A DNA stretch of 64,000 bases from JAWKWH01 sp963669455. GTDB lineage: Bacteria; Pseudomonadota; Alphaproteobacteria; Rhizobiales; Rhizobiaceae. Within the stretch, counting starts at the first letter, position 1. Each line of letters starts with the position of its first letter. The stretch lies in contig OY770026.1 in assembly GCA_963669455.1 (NCBI GenBank), positions 1-64,000 of the forward strand. The letters run 5' to 3'. This document shows, piece by piece, positions 7,398 to 16,944 of this stretch. A program made the position numbers and the translations under genes. Under the pieces are notes generated by a model. That model ran no database searches. It saw only the letters and a program-made list of their open reading frames with translations, and was not told the origin of the DNA.

Positions 7398-10300
7398 TCA
7401 TTCAGCTGCCGCCGCGATTGTGGCATGCCGTGACAAAAACAGCCTGAGTTTGGCGGGCTTGACCGGTTTGTTGATGATGTAAACATCCAGGCGTTCCGCT
7501 TTTTCGCGAAGTTCGACGGAACGGTCGGCGGTAATGAGGCAGCAAACCAGCTCTTGCCCAAAGCGATCTCGAAGCAGATCAATAACCTCAAGACCACTTT
7601 CCTTGTCCAAATGATAGTCAATCAGCACGACAGACGGTTTGAAAACACCTCGTATGCAAAGGCCGCCTGCTTCCGCAGAACTCGAAGCAGTGCGAACAGT
7701 GCAGCCCCAGCCTTGGAGCAACTCGTTCATGCCGTCCAGTATTCTTGGGTCATTGTCGATGCATAGAACGGACAGTCCTGCAAGCGATTGTCCGACCGGC
7801 CTGGCAATAGGTGCGGGAATGTCAATGTCGTCATCGCCTGCTTCGGCAATATCAAGCAATACGCCGAATCTGGTGCCTTTGCCCGGGGCGGAGTTCAATC
7901 GCAATTCCATCCGCAAAACGCGAGCAATGCGGTCAACGATCGAAAGGCCAAGCCCCAACCCCTCGGCAAGCTGGGCACCCTCGTCCAATCGCTCAAACTC
8001 GCTAAACACCTTGCTAAGCTGGTCTTCGCGGATTCCCATACCTGTGTCGATCACCTGTATTTCAGCCTCCTTTCCACGCCTGCGTACACCCACCAAAACC
8101 GATCCGGAGGAGGTGTATTTGATCGCGTTTGATACGAGGTTTTGCAATAATCTCAGCAGCAGGTTTCGGTCAGTCTCCAAAGCGACTGTGCTGGGCATGA
8201 CCTTAAAACTCAGGCCTTTTTCCCGTGCCAGCGGGGCAAAATCATTTTCGACCTGATCGAGCAATCCATCGATCCTGAACCGCGTGTTCTTTGGCCTCAT
8301 CGCTCCGGCATCAAGGCGGGAAATATCCAGAACAGCTCCCAAGATCGTCTCAACTGATTCAAGGGATGCTTCGATCTTTTTTGCAGAATCTGCATCGGCA
8401 GAGCCTTCCGCTCGTTCGATCAGCGACGAGCAATAAAGCCTGGCCGCATTGAGTGGTTGAAGAATGTCATGACCGGCTGCCGCGAGAAAACGCGTTTTGC
8501 CGAGATTGGCCTGGTCGGCAAGTTCCTGTGCCTGCGCCAACTCCTGATTAACCCGTGTCAATTCTATCGTTCGACTAGCGACGCGTTGCTCAAGCGTTTC
8601 ATTGGCCTGTTTCAGCTCGATGTCGGCCCTAACCCGGGCTGTGACGTCCGTATAGGTTGTCACGATACCGCCGTCGGGCATCGGGTTTGAACGGATGTCG
8701 ACAATCCGCCCGCTGGTCCGAAGTGCCAACTGCCAGGAACGCCCCAAGGTGGTGAAAAGCTCGATGGAGCGGTTTTCCGTATTTTCATCCAGATCGCCCC
8801 GTTCAGTCAGGCACTGCACGATCGATGTCAGAGGCAGTCCAACGGTTCCCATACTGTCGGGTAAATCAAACAGACTGCGAAACTTGCGATTCCAGCAGGT
8901 CAATCTGAAGTCTGCATCGAATACGGTGATCCCCTGCTCCATCTGATCCAACGCGATCTGCAGAAGATCGCGATTGTGCTGCAAGGCTTCCGATGCATCG
9001 TCAAGAAGCCGGATTGCATCTTTTTGGTCGGTGTCTCGCCGCTTAAACAACAAGGACAGAATGAGCCGGGCGGACGAACTTCCGACAGCGCTGGTCAATA
9101 ATTGTTCGGAGTATCGAATTATTGTTGAATCAGCTTGATCACTGCCCGAGAGGTTGCGCCCTTCCTGTTCACCAAACAGGTGAAACGAGCGTTCAGTGCG
9201 TTCGACGCCAAGGTAGCGGGAAATTGCGTCTTTCAGTTCGTCGATTGTGACCTCGGTACGAAACCGATGCCGCATGGGGATTGGTCCGGGGTCACGAGGA
9301 ACGAAAATCGCAGCCTGAATGCGTTCAAGAGGTGTCGCTATTCTCGACAATGAACCAAGGATGAAAAACAGGCTGTTGACCCCCAGGCTCCACATGACGC
9401 CATGATTGAGAGGGTCGGCGTTTACACCGAAAAGCGCATGCGGCCGCAATGCCGCTATACCAAACAATCCATCGGATACAATGCTGCTTGATGCCGATGC
9501 CAGGGTTGGAAGCAACAATGTGTAAGCCCATGTCGCGATTCCCGCGCTCATGCCGAAGATGGCACCTCTGGCGTTTGCACCACGCCAGACCAGCGCCCCG
9601 ATAAAGGCCGGCCCGAATTGTGCTATTGCGGCAAATGACAACAGACCAATGGAAACGAGGCGGGTGCTGATTTCGGTTTCCTTGAAATAAAGGTAGGCGG
9701 CCAGCAACACCAAGAAAATCGATGCGCGGCGGATGTTCAATATTGTCTTCGACCAGTCCTCGCCATCTTTCGGCTCCGGCCTGGTAAACCGGTTTAAGAA
9801 AAGCGGAATAATGAGGTCGTTGGAGATCATGATCGACAAAGCGACGCTGGCAACAATAACCATCGCGGTCGCAGCGGAAAGGCCGCCAATAAAGGCAATA
9901 ATGGCAAATATGTCGTGGCCTGCAGAAAGCGGCAAAGCCAAAACATAAAGATCCGCTGTTGTTTGGTCGCCAATTGTCACAAGACCGGCAATTGCGATCG
10001 GCAAAACGAACAGGTTGATCACGACCAGATAGAGCGGAAACAGCCAGCCGGCGGTTTTTAGTTCGGATTCGCTGCGATTTTCGACGACAGTCACGTAGAA
10101 CTGCCGCGGCAGCAACAAGACGCCAAGGCCGCTTATCAGCGTAAAAACGATCCATGTCGCGAGCGACGGTCGATAATTGATCGCCGTTTGAACGTCCGGG
10201 TTGGCACTGATTGCAGCAATCATTGCAGCAGGCTCATTGGTCAGAGCAAACAACACCAACAGACCGATTGCCAGAAAGGCTGCAAGTTTGACGATTGATT

Positions 10301-10895
10301 CGACAGCGACTGCCAATATCAACCCGTCCTGGTGCTCGGTGACATCAGCATGCCTGGTACCAAACAGCGCCGAAAACAGCGCCAACAGCAATGCGATGAT
10401 CAACGAAATATCGCCTAAGGATGAGCCATCAAGCGGCACATCGGCGCTGTAATGTTCGGCCATCAATTGAAGCGAACCGGCGATCGCTTTCAATTGAAGG
10501 GCGATATACGGCACTGTGCCTATGGTTGCGATGACGGCGGCGATCGATGCGACTGCGAAACTCTTACCGTAACGGGCGGCGAGAAAATCGGCAACGGACG
10601 TGATTTTCTCCGCCTTTGCAAGGCGCACTATTCTCACCAGGACAGGGTATCCAAACAGGAATACCAAAATCGGGCCAACAAAAATCAGAAAATACTCGAT
10701 GCCGCGTTCTGTCGCCAATCCGACCGAACCGAAAAACGTCCATGAGGTACAATAAATGGCAAGGCTAAGAGCGTAGATGAATGGCCGTGACGTTTTCGTC
10801 TTGCCTCGCGCAGCCTGGCGGTCGCCAAGGCTGGCAATTGCAAAAAGCAGTGACATATATGCCAATGCGAGTATGACGACGATCCAGCCTTGCAA
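7398..10895 (-). CDS. CrbS-like hybrid histidine kinase with SSS transporter domain
   Basis: 1165 aa. Residues 1 to about 515 are a sodium:solute-symporter-like membrane domain. They are followed by a short linker, a PAS domain (about 640-750, MEQGITVFDADFRLTCWNRK), a coiled coil, HisKA with H809 in AAAGHDILQPLNAARL, an HATPase domain (N box LVSNAIKY near 921-928, DTGMGI at 950-955, GLGLGLSI near 979-986), and a C-terminal receiver with D1093 (VLIDYHLD) and K1143. This order is that of CrbS/MxtR. The partner is probably the convergent response regulator at 6713-7372. It probably senses a transported carboxylate or the flux through its own channel. Confidence 0.85.
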   Translation of the reverse strand: MQGWIVVILALAYMSLLFAIASLGDRQAARGKTKTSRPFIYALSLAIYCTSWTFFGSVGLATERGIEYFLIFVGPILVFLFGYPVLVRIVRLAKAEKITSVADFLAARYGKSFAVASIAAVIATIGTVPYIALQLKAIAGSLQLMAEHYSADVPLDGSSLGDISLIIALLLALFSALFGTRHADVTEHQDGLILAVAVESIVKLAAFLAIGLLVLFALTNEPAAMIAAISANPDVQTAINYRPSLATWIVFTLISGLGVLLLPRQFYVTVVENRSESELKTAGWLFPLYLVVINLFVLPIAIAGLVTIGDQTTADLYVLALPLSAGHDIFAIIAFIGGLSAATAMVIVASVALSIMISNDLIIPLFLNRFTRPEPKDGEDWSKTILNIRRASIFLVLLAAYLYFKETEISTRLVSIGLLSFAAIAQFGPAFIGALVWRGANARGAIFGMSAGIATWAYTLLLPTLASASSSIVSDGLFGIAALRPHALFGVNADPLNHGVMWSLGVNSLFFILGSLSRIATPLERIQAAIFVPRDPGPIPMRHRFRTEVTIDELKDAISRYLGVERTERSFHLFGEQEGRNLSGSDQADSTIIRYSEQLLTSAVGSSSARLILSLLFKRRDTDQKDAIRLLDDASEALQHNRDLLQIALDQMEQGITVFDADFRLTCWNRKFRSLFDLPDSMGTVGLPLTSIVQCLTERGDLDENTENRSIELFTTLGRSWQLALRTSGRIVDIRSNPMPDGGIVTTYTDVTARVRADIELKQANETLEQRVASRTIELTRVNQELAQAQELADQANLGKTRFLAAAGHDILQPLNAARLYCSSLIERAEGSADADSAKKIEASLESVETILGAVLDISRLDAGAMRPKNTRFRIDGLLDQVENDFAPLAREKGLSFKVMPSTVALETDRNLLLRLLQNLVSNAIKYTSSGSVLVGVRRRGKEAEIQVIDTGMGIREDQLSKVFSEFERLDEGAQLAEGLGLGLSIVDRIARVLRMELRLNSAPGKGTRFGVLLDIAEAGDDDIDIPAPIARPVGQSLAGLSVLCIDNDPRILDGMNELLQGWGCTVRTASSSAEAGGLCIRGVFKPSVVLIDYHLDKESGLEVIDLLRDRFGQELVCCLITADRSVELREKAERLDVYIINKPVKPAKLRLFLSRHATIAAAAE

Positions 10896-10999
10896 GTCCT
10901 GTCATCTCCTGGGGCTCATCGATGGTCAACCAAGCACAGCTTGCTAATCCTGTCTATTCCTGCAGGCCAATCGCGTCCACCGGCTTCCAATTCCCGCTT

Positions 11000-11012
11000 C
11001 TAGAGCGTATCC
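11000..11012. repeat. Solo terminal repeat, CTAGAGCG family
   Basis: The 13 bases CTAGAGCGTATCC match exactly the terminal repeat of elements C and D (42.7 and 47.4 kb). No second end is visible, so this may be a decayed element or a half REP/RIME unit between the hybrid kinase and the aminotransferase. The downstream bases TAAACCGGTATG resemble the REP-like sequences common in Rhizobiales. Confidence 0.45.
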
Positions 11013-11084
11013 ACCGAAAATTGGCATAAACCGGTATGCTTGCCGCGCGGAATCACCGGCCATCTGAAACTTCCAGGAGAAATC

Positions 11085-12242
11085 ATGCTTGATGCCTTAG
11101 GTCCGGCGGGTGGCAAAGCTCCCGACAGCGGAATAATCGCTGTTGCAGATCATGGCCGCGGCAAGACGGATTTAATCCCGTTATGGGCCGGCGAAGGCGA
11201 TGAACCTACCCCAGACTTTATCTGCAAACCGGCAGCGGCAGCGCTTGCCGCCGGTGAGACCTTTTATACCTGGAACCGGGGCATTCCAGAGCTTCGCGAG
11301 GCGCTTGGCCGCTATCACTCACGCCATTTTGGCAATGCCGCAACGCCAGATCATCACATTGTCACCGGCTCCGGCATGCAGTCCATCCAACTGGCGATCC
11401 AGGCAATTGTCGGAGCTGGCGATGAAATAATCTACTTCTCGCCGGCCTGGCCAAATTTTCCGGCGGCACTGGGCATTGCCGGGGGCAAACCCGTTCCGGT
11501 GGAGCTGGAGTTCGACGGCGCGTGGGCACTCAATATCGACACGCTTGCTGCCGCGTTGACCCCGCAAACCAAAGCCATATTCGTCAATTCTCCCAGCAAT
11601 CCGACCGGGTGGACGGCCGACATCGACACGCTGACTTCCATCTTAAACCTGGCGCGTGAACGGGGACTTTGGATCATCGCTGACGAGACTTATGCCCTGT
11701 TTCACTACCGGGCAGCACGGGCTGCGTCGTTTCTGGATGTTATGGGCGAAAGCGACCAGATCATCTTTGCGAACACATTTTCCAAGAACTGGGCCATGAC
11801 CGGTTGGCGGTTGGGATGGTTGACAATCAACCCGTCTCTTCAACAAACATTTGAAAACCTCGTCCAGTATTCAACATCCGGCGTGCCACAATTCTTGCAA
11901 CGCGGCGCAGTCGCAGCTCTCGATGAAGGCGACACGTTCATCACCCGACAGGTCGCGCGTGCCACCAAGGCGCGGAACCTTGTGTGCTCGGCCCTAATGG
12001 AGACAAACCGGGTTCATCTGGCACGGCCAGATGGTGCATTCTATCTGTTTTTTAAAATTGAAGGCGTGTCTGATTCCAAATCAGCAGCCTTCGATATCAT
12101 AGATCAGGCGGGCGTCGGTCTTGCACCCGGCAGCGCCTTCGGCCTGGCCGGAGACCCATTTTTGCGGCTCTGCTTTCATCGGCGCCTCGATCATCTCGAA
12201 GAAGCCGTCAGACGGCTCATCGGCTGGATCAAAAATCGCTGA
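11085..12242 (+). CDS. Class I/II PLP-dependent aminotransferase
   Basis: 385 aa, cytosolic, fold type I. Visible are YTWNRGIPELREAL near the N-terminus, SPSNPTGW (substrate and PLP region), ADETYALFHY (the Asp that pairs with the PLP ring) and the Schiff-base lysine in TFSKNWAMTGWRLGW. The start at 11085 was chosen for CCAGGAG eight bases upstream; an in-frame ATG upstream has no such site. It belongs to the aspartate/alanine aminotransferase-like family, but the amino acid substrate cannot be read from sequence. It is convergent with hemA. Confidence 0.85.
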   Translation: MLDALGPAGGKAPDSGIIAVADHGRGKTDLIPLWAGEGDEPTPDFICKPAAAALAAGETFYTWNRGIPELREALGRYHSRHFGNAATPDHHIVTGSGMQSIQLAIQAIVGAGDEIIYFSPAWPNFPAALGIAGGKPVPVELEFDGAWALNIDTLAAALTPQTKAIFVNSPSNPTGWTADIDTLTSILNLARERGLWIIADETYALFHYRAARAASFLDVMGESDQIIFANTFSKNWAMTGWRLGWLTINPSLQQTFENLVQYSTSGVPQFLQRGAVAALDEGDTFITRQVARATKARNLVCSALMETNRVHLARPDGAFYLFFKIEGVSDSKSAAFDIIDQAGVGLAPGSAFGLAGDPFLRLCFHRRLDHLEEAVRRLIGWIKNR

Positions 12243-12265
12243 TACTGGAAGATTCAGTTATAGGA

Positions 12266-13543
12266 TCAACCGCCCGATTTAGGTACGACGAGCGGGATAA
12301 TGCGCTCGGTCTTTGAAACCTCCGGCCTTCCTCCATCGTCAATGGGAATTCCGAGCGTATGCCAGGTTTCCAGCAATGCTGTTGTCAATTGATCAATCAA
12401 CGCATCGGTATGAAATGGCCCTGGCGTGATACGCAGGCGCTCGGTACCGCGCGGCACCGTTGGATAATTTATCGGCTGAATGTATATTCCGTGATCTTCC
12501 AGCAGGTGATCCGTGGCTGCCTTGCAAAGCTCGGGATCACCAACCAGCACCGGCACGATATGGGTTTCAGACGGCATGACAGGCAACCCTGCCGCCAATA
12601 GCATTTCTTTGGTCCGTTTTGCTTGTCTCTGTTGGGCTTGCCGCTCCGAATCGGACTTTTTCAGATGGCGGATGGATGTCACCGCTGCCGAAGCGATTGC
12701 CGGTGGTAGGGCTGTGGTAAAAATAAACCCCGGCGCGTAGGAGCGTATCGCGTCCGTGATCGCACGCGAGCCAGTGATATAACCGCCCAGTGTCCCAAAC
12801 GCCTTTGCCAACGTACCTTCAATGATATCTATGCGGTCCGACAGGTTCTCCCGCTCGGTAATTCCGCCACCACGGGCACCATACATTCCAACCGCATGAA
12901 CCTCATCGATATAGGTCATTGCGTTATATTTGTCCGCGAGGTCGGCAATTTCTTTGATGGGAGCTACGTCGCCATCCATTGAATAGACCGATTCAAATAC
13001 GATCAATTTGGCCCGCCCACTGCCTGCAGCGCGAAGAATTTCCTCCAAATGAACCAGGTCATTGTGCCTGAAGATCTTTTTCTCACAGCCCGACCGGCGA
13101 ACCCCTTCAATCATCGACGCGTGGTTAAGCTCATCTGAAATGATCATACAGTTCGGCAGCAGCCGTGCCACGGTGGAAATAGCCGCTTCATTGGAGACGA
13201 AGCCGGATGTAAATACGAGCGCTGCTTCCTTGGCATGAAGATCGGCAAGTTCGACTTCCAGTTCGACCAGAGGATGGTTGGTGCCGGAGATATTGCGCGT
13301 GCCGCCAGCGCCGGTCCCCATATTGCCTGCCGCCGCCTGCATGGAGGCCACAACATCGCGGTGCTGGCCCATTCCCAGATAGTCGTTCGAGCACCAGATG
13401 GTAATTTCGCGAGCCCGGTCGTCTGAGCGCCAGATCGCTCGCGGAAATTTGCCAACGATACGCTCTAGATCTGCAAATACCCGATAGCGATGCTCCGCCT
13501 TGACCTGATCAATCGCTTCTTGAAAAAACCGCTGATAGTCCAT
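12266..13543 (-). CDS. hemA: 5-aminolevulinate synthase
   Basis: Condenses glycine and succinyl-CoA to 5-aminolevulinate, the Shemin route to haem used by alphaproteobacteria. 425 aa. Visible are CSNDYLGMG (51-59), the glycine-rich TGAGGTRNISGTN (77-89), DEVHAVGMYG (213-222) and the PLP lysine K247 in EGTLAKAFGTLGGY. The length and order match the family closely. It is divergent from galE across a 333-bp AT-rich gap that probably carries both promoters. Confidence 0.96.
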   Translation of the reverse strand: MDYQRFFQEAIDQVKAEHRYRVFADLERIVGKFPRAIWRSDDRAREITIWCSNDYLGMGQHRDVVASMQAAAGNMGTGAGGTRNISGTNHPLVELEVELADLHAKEAALVFTSGFVSNEAAISTVARLLPNCMIISDELNHASMIEGVRRSGCEKKIFRHNDLVHLEEILRAAGSGRAKLIVFESVYSMDGDVAPIKEIADLADKYNAMTYIDEVHAVGMYGARGGGITERENLSDRIDIIEGTLAKAFGTLGGYITGSRAITDAIRSYAPGFIFTTALPPAIASAAVTSIRHLKKSDSERQAQQRQAKRTKEMLLAAGLPVMPSETHIVPVLVGDPELCKAATDHLLEDHGIYIQPINYPTVPRGTERLRITPGPFHTDALIDQLTTALLETWHTLGIPIDDGGRPEVSKTERIIPLVVPKSGG

Positions 13544-13876
13544 TACCCGTTCCTTGCACTCATATTAGACAATTTGCGCGGAGCCTTGTTTCATCCGTCA
13601 AGCAAATGTCCCTCAAATTAACACGCCAAACACCTAAACCCCACATGGACAACGGCCGTGAACGCTATAATCATCCCGGGTTATCTTTGATAAAACGAAA
13701 TTTGCCTTGGCTTTTTAAGCTATATCTTTTTTGGCAAACACATAACTGCAATTCTGGGTAACAATTTCGACATTACTTGATACTACGATCTGTCGCTATT
13801 CGGGCGTCAGAGCCGGGGTTTCTTGTCTGGCGAACCGTTCCGAGGCGAACCACTTTATGAAAGAGGATAGGCTGGC
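13544..13876. promoter_or_regulatory. hemA/galE divergent promoter region
   Basis: A 333-bp gap without a supported gene. It is AT-rich for this genome, especially 13680-13790, which suits two back-to-back promoters. A perfect inverted repeat TTATC-TTT-GATAA lies at 13681-13693. Haem genes of this group are often controlled by FnrL or Irr, but the site does not match a full FNR box (TTGAT-N4-ATCAA), so I assign no regulator. Confidence 0.45.
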
Positions 13877-14881
13877 ATGACGACCCTCGTTACAGGCGGC
13901 GCGGGCTACATCGGAAGCCACACGGTGTGGGAATTGATCGACCGCGGAGAAGATGTCGTCGTGGTAGACCGGCTTTCCACGGGATTTGATTGGGCCGTGG
14001 CGCCTGAAGCGGAGCTGGTCAGGGGTGATATCGCCGACCATGAGTTGGTTGCTAAAGTTATCCAATCGCGAAATGTCGATTCAATCATCCATTTCGCCGG
14101 ATCCATCGTGGTTCCTGAATCCGTTGAGGACCCTTTAGGATACTATGAAAACAACACCGTAAAGTCGCGGACACTGATCGAGACCGCAGTCAATTGCCAG
14201 GTGCGCAATTTCATCTTTTCATCGACCGCAGCCGTTTACGGCACCGCAGGGCTGAAGCCAATCGCCGAGACTGCACCACTCTACCCGCTTTCACCCTATG
14301 GCCGCTCCAAACTGATGACTGAATGGATGCTGGAGGATGCGGCGGCGGCCCATGATTTCAGGTTTACCGCATTGCGATATTTCAATGTTGCCGGTGCCGA
14401 CAGCAAAGGCCGGACAGGACAATCAACACCCGGCGCCACGCATCTGATCAAGGTAGCTTGTGAAACCGCCACCGGCAAACGCGCCTCGATGGATGTGTTT
14501 GGTAACGACTACCAGACACCTGATGGGACATGCGTGCGCGATTATATCCATGTCAGCGACCTGGCCAATGCCCATGCCCTGGCGCTTGATCGCCTGAGAG
14601 ATGGCGGGCAAAGCATGATCGCCAATTGCGGATACGGCCATGGCTATTCGGTGCTGGAAGTGCTGGAGAGCGTTCGCAAGGTTGTCGGCAGCGACTTTAC
14701 GGTCAACATGGCCGGACGGCGGGCGGGCGACGCCGATTCTGTCGTTGCCAATGCCGACCTGCTGCGCCGCGAAATGGGATGGAAGCCAAAACACGACGAC
14801 CTTGATAATATCTGTGCTGATGCGCTCAATTGGGAGCGGATATTGGCGACAAGCAATCACGATTTGCAGACATTATCGTAG
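13877..14881 (+). CDS. galE: UDP-glucose 4-epimerase
   Basis: Interconverts UDP-glucose and UDP-galactose for surface polysaccharides. 334 aa, extended short-chain dehydrogenase fold: NAD-binding TGGAGYIGSH (residues 6-15), a serine-rich FSSTAAVYG segment, and the catalytic pair in YGRSK. The C-terminal half carries GDGTCVRDY-like PDGTCVRDYIHVSD and YGHGYSVLEV. An AGAGGATAGG site precedes the ATG. It ends 9 bp from the convergent MATE gene. Confidence 0.92.
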   Translation: MTTLVTGGAGYIGSHTVWELIDRGEDVVVVDRLSTGFDWAVAPEAELVRGDIADHELVAKVIQSRNVDSIIHFAGSIVVPESVEDPLGYYENNTVKSRTLIETAVNCQVRNFIFSSTAAVYGTAGLKPIAETAPLYPLSPYGRSKLMTEWMLEDAAAAHDFRFTALRYFNVAGADSKGRTGQSTPGATHLIKVACETATGKRASMDVFGNDYQTPDGTCVRDYIHVSDLANAHALALDRLRDGGQSMIANCGYGHGYSVLEVLESVRKVVGSDFTVNMAGRRAGDADSVVANADLLRREMGWKPKHDDLDNICADALNWERILATSNHDLQTLS

Positions 14882-14890
14882 GCGGCATCC

Positions 14891-16243
14891 TTAAGCTCCA
14901 TCAGTGGGGGCAAACGAGCGCTTCAACCGGGACGGATAGATCGCATAAAGTGTCGCACCGCGCACGAGCAAAAACAGATGCAGTGCGGCCCATATTCCGT
15001 GATTGCCCCATACCGGGGTAAACAACAGCAATCCAGCGATGAAGATTGCAAAAGACATCAACATCATATTTCGCATGTCGCGCGACCAGGTCGCACCAAT
15101 GTAGACGCCATCCATCTGGAAGGCCGCAACACCTGAAATGGCGGTCAGCGCTGCCCAGAAAAGAAACTCACCCGCGACCTCGCGAACGGTCGGCGACGTG
15201 GTAACAAACGCGATCACAAACTCACCAAAAATCAGCGTGGCGGCCGAAAGCACCGCTGCGATCGCAAAGCCCCATATGGCTGTCAGGCCAACCGCGCGTT
15301 CCAGTGCGGGACGGTATCGTGCGCCGATCGCACGGCCGGCAAGCTGTTCTGCTGCGGTGGCTAAACCGTCGAGCATAAAAGCCATGAGCATGAAGAAATT
15401 CATCAAAACCGCGTTCGCAGCCAGTTGCAAATCACCGAGTTGAGCACCGGCTCGGGCGAACAGGGCAAATGCCGCAGACAGGACAAGCGATCGGATCATG
15501 ATGTCACCGTTGATGGCAAATGTCCGTGTCAGCGCTTTCGCATCTAACAGCCGCCTGCGATCCAGCCGCAATACCTGATTTTTGCGGCCGGCTAGCAGAA
15601 GTCCTGCTCCACATAGTGCTGCCACCAATTCTGCAATTACGGTCGCCCAGGCTACACCTTCCACCCCCCAGCCCAGCGACAGACCAAGAAAGACGGATAA
15701 TCCGATATTTGTTCCATTCAGTAGGAGTTGTAGTGCGAATCCCACGCCGCTCTGACCACGACCAAGGAAGAAACCGAGCAGGGCATAGTTCAGCAGCGAA
15801 ACCGGCGTAACAAGAATGCGAATACCAACATATTGCATCATCGCGGCGGTCACTTCGTCGCCTGCGGTCATGAACCATCCACCAAAGGCAAGGATGAGAG
15901 GGGAGAATAGTATGACGGCCAGGCCGATTAGCAGGGATGTCACTGCGGCGCGCCACAGTACCGCGGCTTCTTCTTCTTGATCGTCTGCACCAAAAGCCTG
16001 CGCGACGAGGGCGGTGGTCCCCGACCGAAGAAAATTGAAGCCTGTAAAAATCAGATCAAGGATGATCGCCCCGGCAGCTAATCCACCAAGCAGTGCCGGA
16101 TCGCCGAATTGCCCGACAACCGCGATGTCGACGATACCCAACAGCGGCGTTGTCAAATGCGCCAGCGTCATCGGAATGGCTATCGACAAAACCAACCGGT
16201 TGGTCACCCGAAACGGGCGTATCCGCGCATGTTCAATCGCCAT
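14891..16243 (-). CDS. MATE family efflux transporter
   Basis: 450-aa inner-membrane exporter with 12 predicted helices in two related halves. Typical MATE/DinF features are IPMTLAHLTTPLLGIVDIAV in TM1, a GTTALVAQAFGA segment near the end of TM2, and the corresponding pattern in the second half. It probably exports cationic or other small toxic compounds using a sodium or proton gradient; the substrate is unknown. Element A begins 4 bp upstream of its start codon, so the promoter may lie within or beyond the element. Confidence 0.88.
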   Translation of the reverse strand: MAIEHARIRPFRVTNRLVLSIAIPMTLAHLTTPLLGIVDIAVVGQFGDPALLGGLAAGAIILDLIFTGFNFLRSGTTALVAQAFGADDQEEEAAVLWRAAVTSLLIGLAVILFSPLILAFGGWFMTAGDEVTAAMMQYVGIRILVTPVSLLNYALLGFFLGRGQSGVGFALQLLLNGTNIGLSVFLGLSLGWGVEGVAWATVIAELVAALCGAGLLLAGRKNQVLRLDRRRLLDAKALTRTFAINGDIMIRSLVLSAAFALFARAGAQLGDLQLAANAVLMNFFMLMAFMLDGLATAAEQLAGRAIGARYRPALERAVGLTAIWGFAIAAVLSAATLIFGEFVIAFVTTSPTVREVAGEFLFWAALTAISGVAAFQMDGVYIGATWSRDMRNMMLMSFAIFIAGLLLFTPVWGNHGIWAALHLFLLVRGATLYAIYPSRLKRSFAPTDGA

Positions 16244-16247
16244 GGCT

Positions 16248-16559
16248 CTAGAGCGTGTCTTGTTTGAATGGAATCGTTTGAGCGCAGGTAATTTGTGTCC
16301 TGGTTAGGAGCGTGACGCGACGCGGGTACGTACCCGTTAGCTTCGCGCGACGATATCCAGGGCGCAAAGAACCAAGCTGAAACGATTTGGGTTTGCTGTC
16401 CTGTCTCAAAACCTCAACCTCACCTGCTTGGAGGTCTTTTTCACGGGCAGTGTCGTCAAAATCCTCGCACGATCGTTTGATCGCACTCCGGTATTTTCCT
16501 AACTGCCGCAAAAAATCCTCTCCATCAAACTGATCCCATTTAAGCAAGACACGCTCTAA
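16248..16559 (-). repeat. TIR element A (312 bp)
   Basis: The element is bounded by CTAGAGCGTGTCTTG and its inverted partner CAAGACACGCTCTAA, giving roughly 35-bp imperfect terminal inverted repeats. Internal landmarks shared with B, C and D are CGATCGTGCGAGGATTT, TTTGCGCCCTGGATATCG, a palindromic ACGGGTACGTACCCG core and CCAGGACACAAATT. It is inverted relative to B. A 99-codon open frame runs from end to end, but its N-terminal half is not conserved in frame among the copies, so I do not call it a gene. It is like a MITE, with no transposase nearby. Confidence 0.85.
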
Positions 16560-16581
16560 GAGCCGCGTCCCTGACGAAACG

Positions 16582-16914
16582 TCAATGTTGTGGATTGATC
16601 AGTTGCAAGAGATTGGCGCAGCGCATACCCGATCTGCAATATGCCAATACCGGCTGTTCCGCACGGTTCAGGAGTGCAGCCATGTCGGCAACATTGTCAG
16701 GTGTGATCGAACCTGAAACGACCGGCAGATAGTGAAATGCGATCCCGGCCGACCGGGCCGCAGCCTCAATCTCCTCATGCGGGACTGTTCCCGATTCGCT
16801 GTCAGGGCGGTTTGATATCAAGGTGCGGATACCCATAGCGGCAACGGCCGGTATATCGGCCGTACTCAATTGTCCGGCGACCGCAATGCCTTCGGTAATT
16901 TGTCGAATTTCCAT
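16582..16914 (-). CDS. TIGR01244-type (DUF442) sulfur transferase/phosphatase
   Basis: 110 aa. The visible core is a beta-lactamase-hydrolase-like N-domain: ISNRPDSESG and the rhodanese/phosphatase-style loop YCRSGMRC with the likely catalytic cysteine. In Xylella and Agrobacterium this domain is fused to an ETHE1-like dioxygenase in Blh and takes part in sulfide detoxification. Here the partner dioxygenase is the gene just upstream (30-bp gap), so the pair works as a split Blh. The C-terminus ends shortly after the loop, close to element A. Confidence 0.8.
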   Translation of the reverse strand: MEIRQITEGIAVAGQLSTADIPAVAAMGIRTLISNRPDSESGTVPHEEIEAAARSAGIAFHYLPVVSGSITPDNVADMAALLNRAEQPVLAYCRSGMRCANLLQLINPQH

Positions 16915-16944
16915 GATCTGGCTTTCAAAGATGGTGCCTTTGGA

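Noticed and set aside
16248..16547. 99-codon open frame across element A (and similar frames in B, C and D) as a gene
   Set aside because: The N-terminal halves of A/B and C/D use different frames of the same DNA, and B shifts frame again near its end. The frames follow from lack of stops in GC-rich repeats, with no consistent ribosome site.
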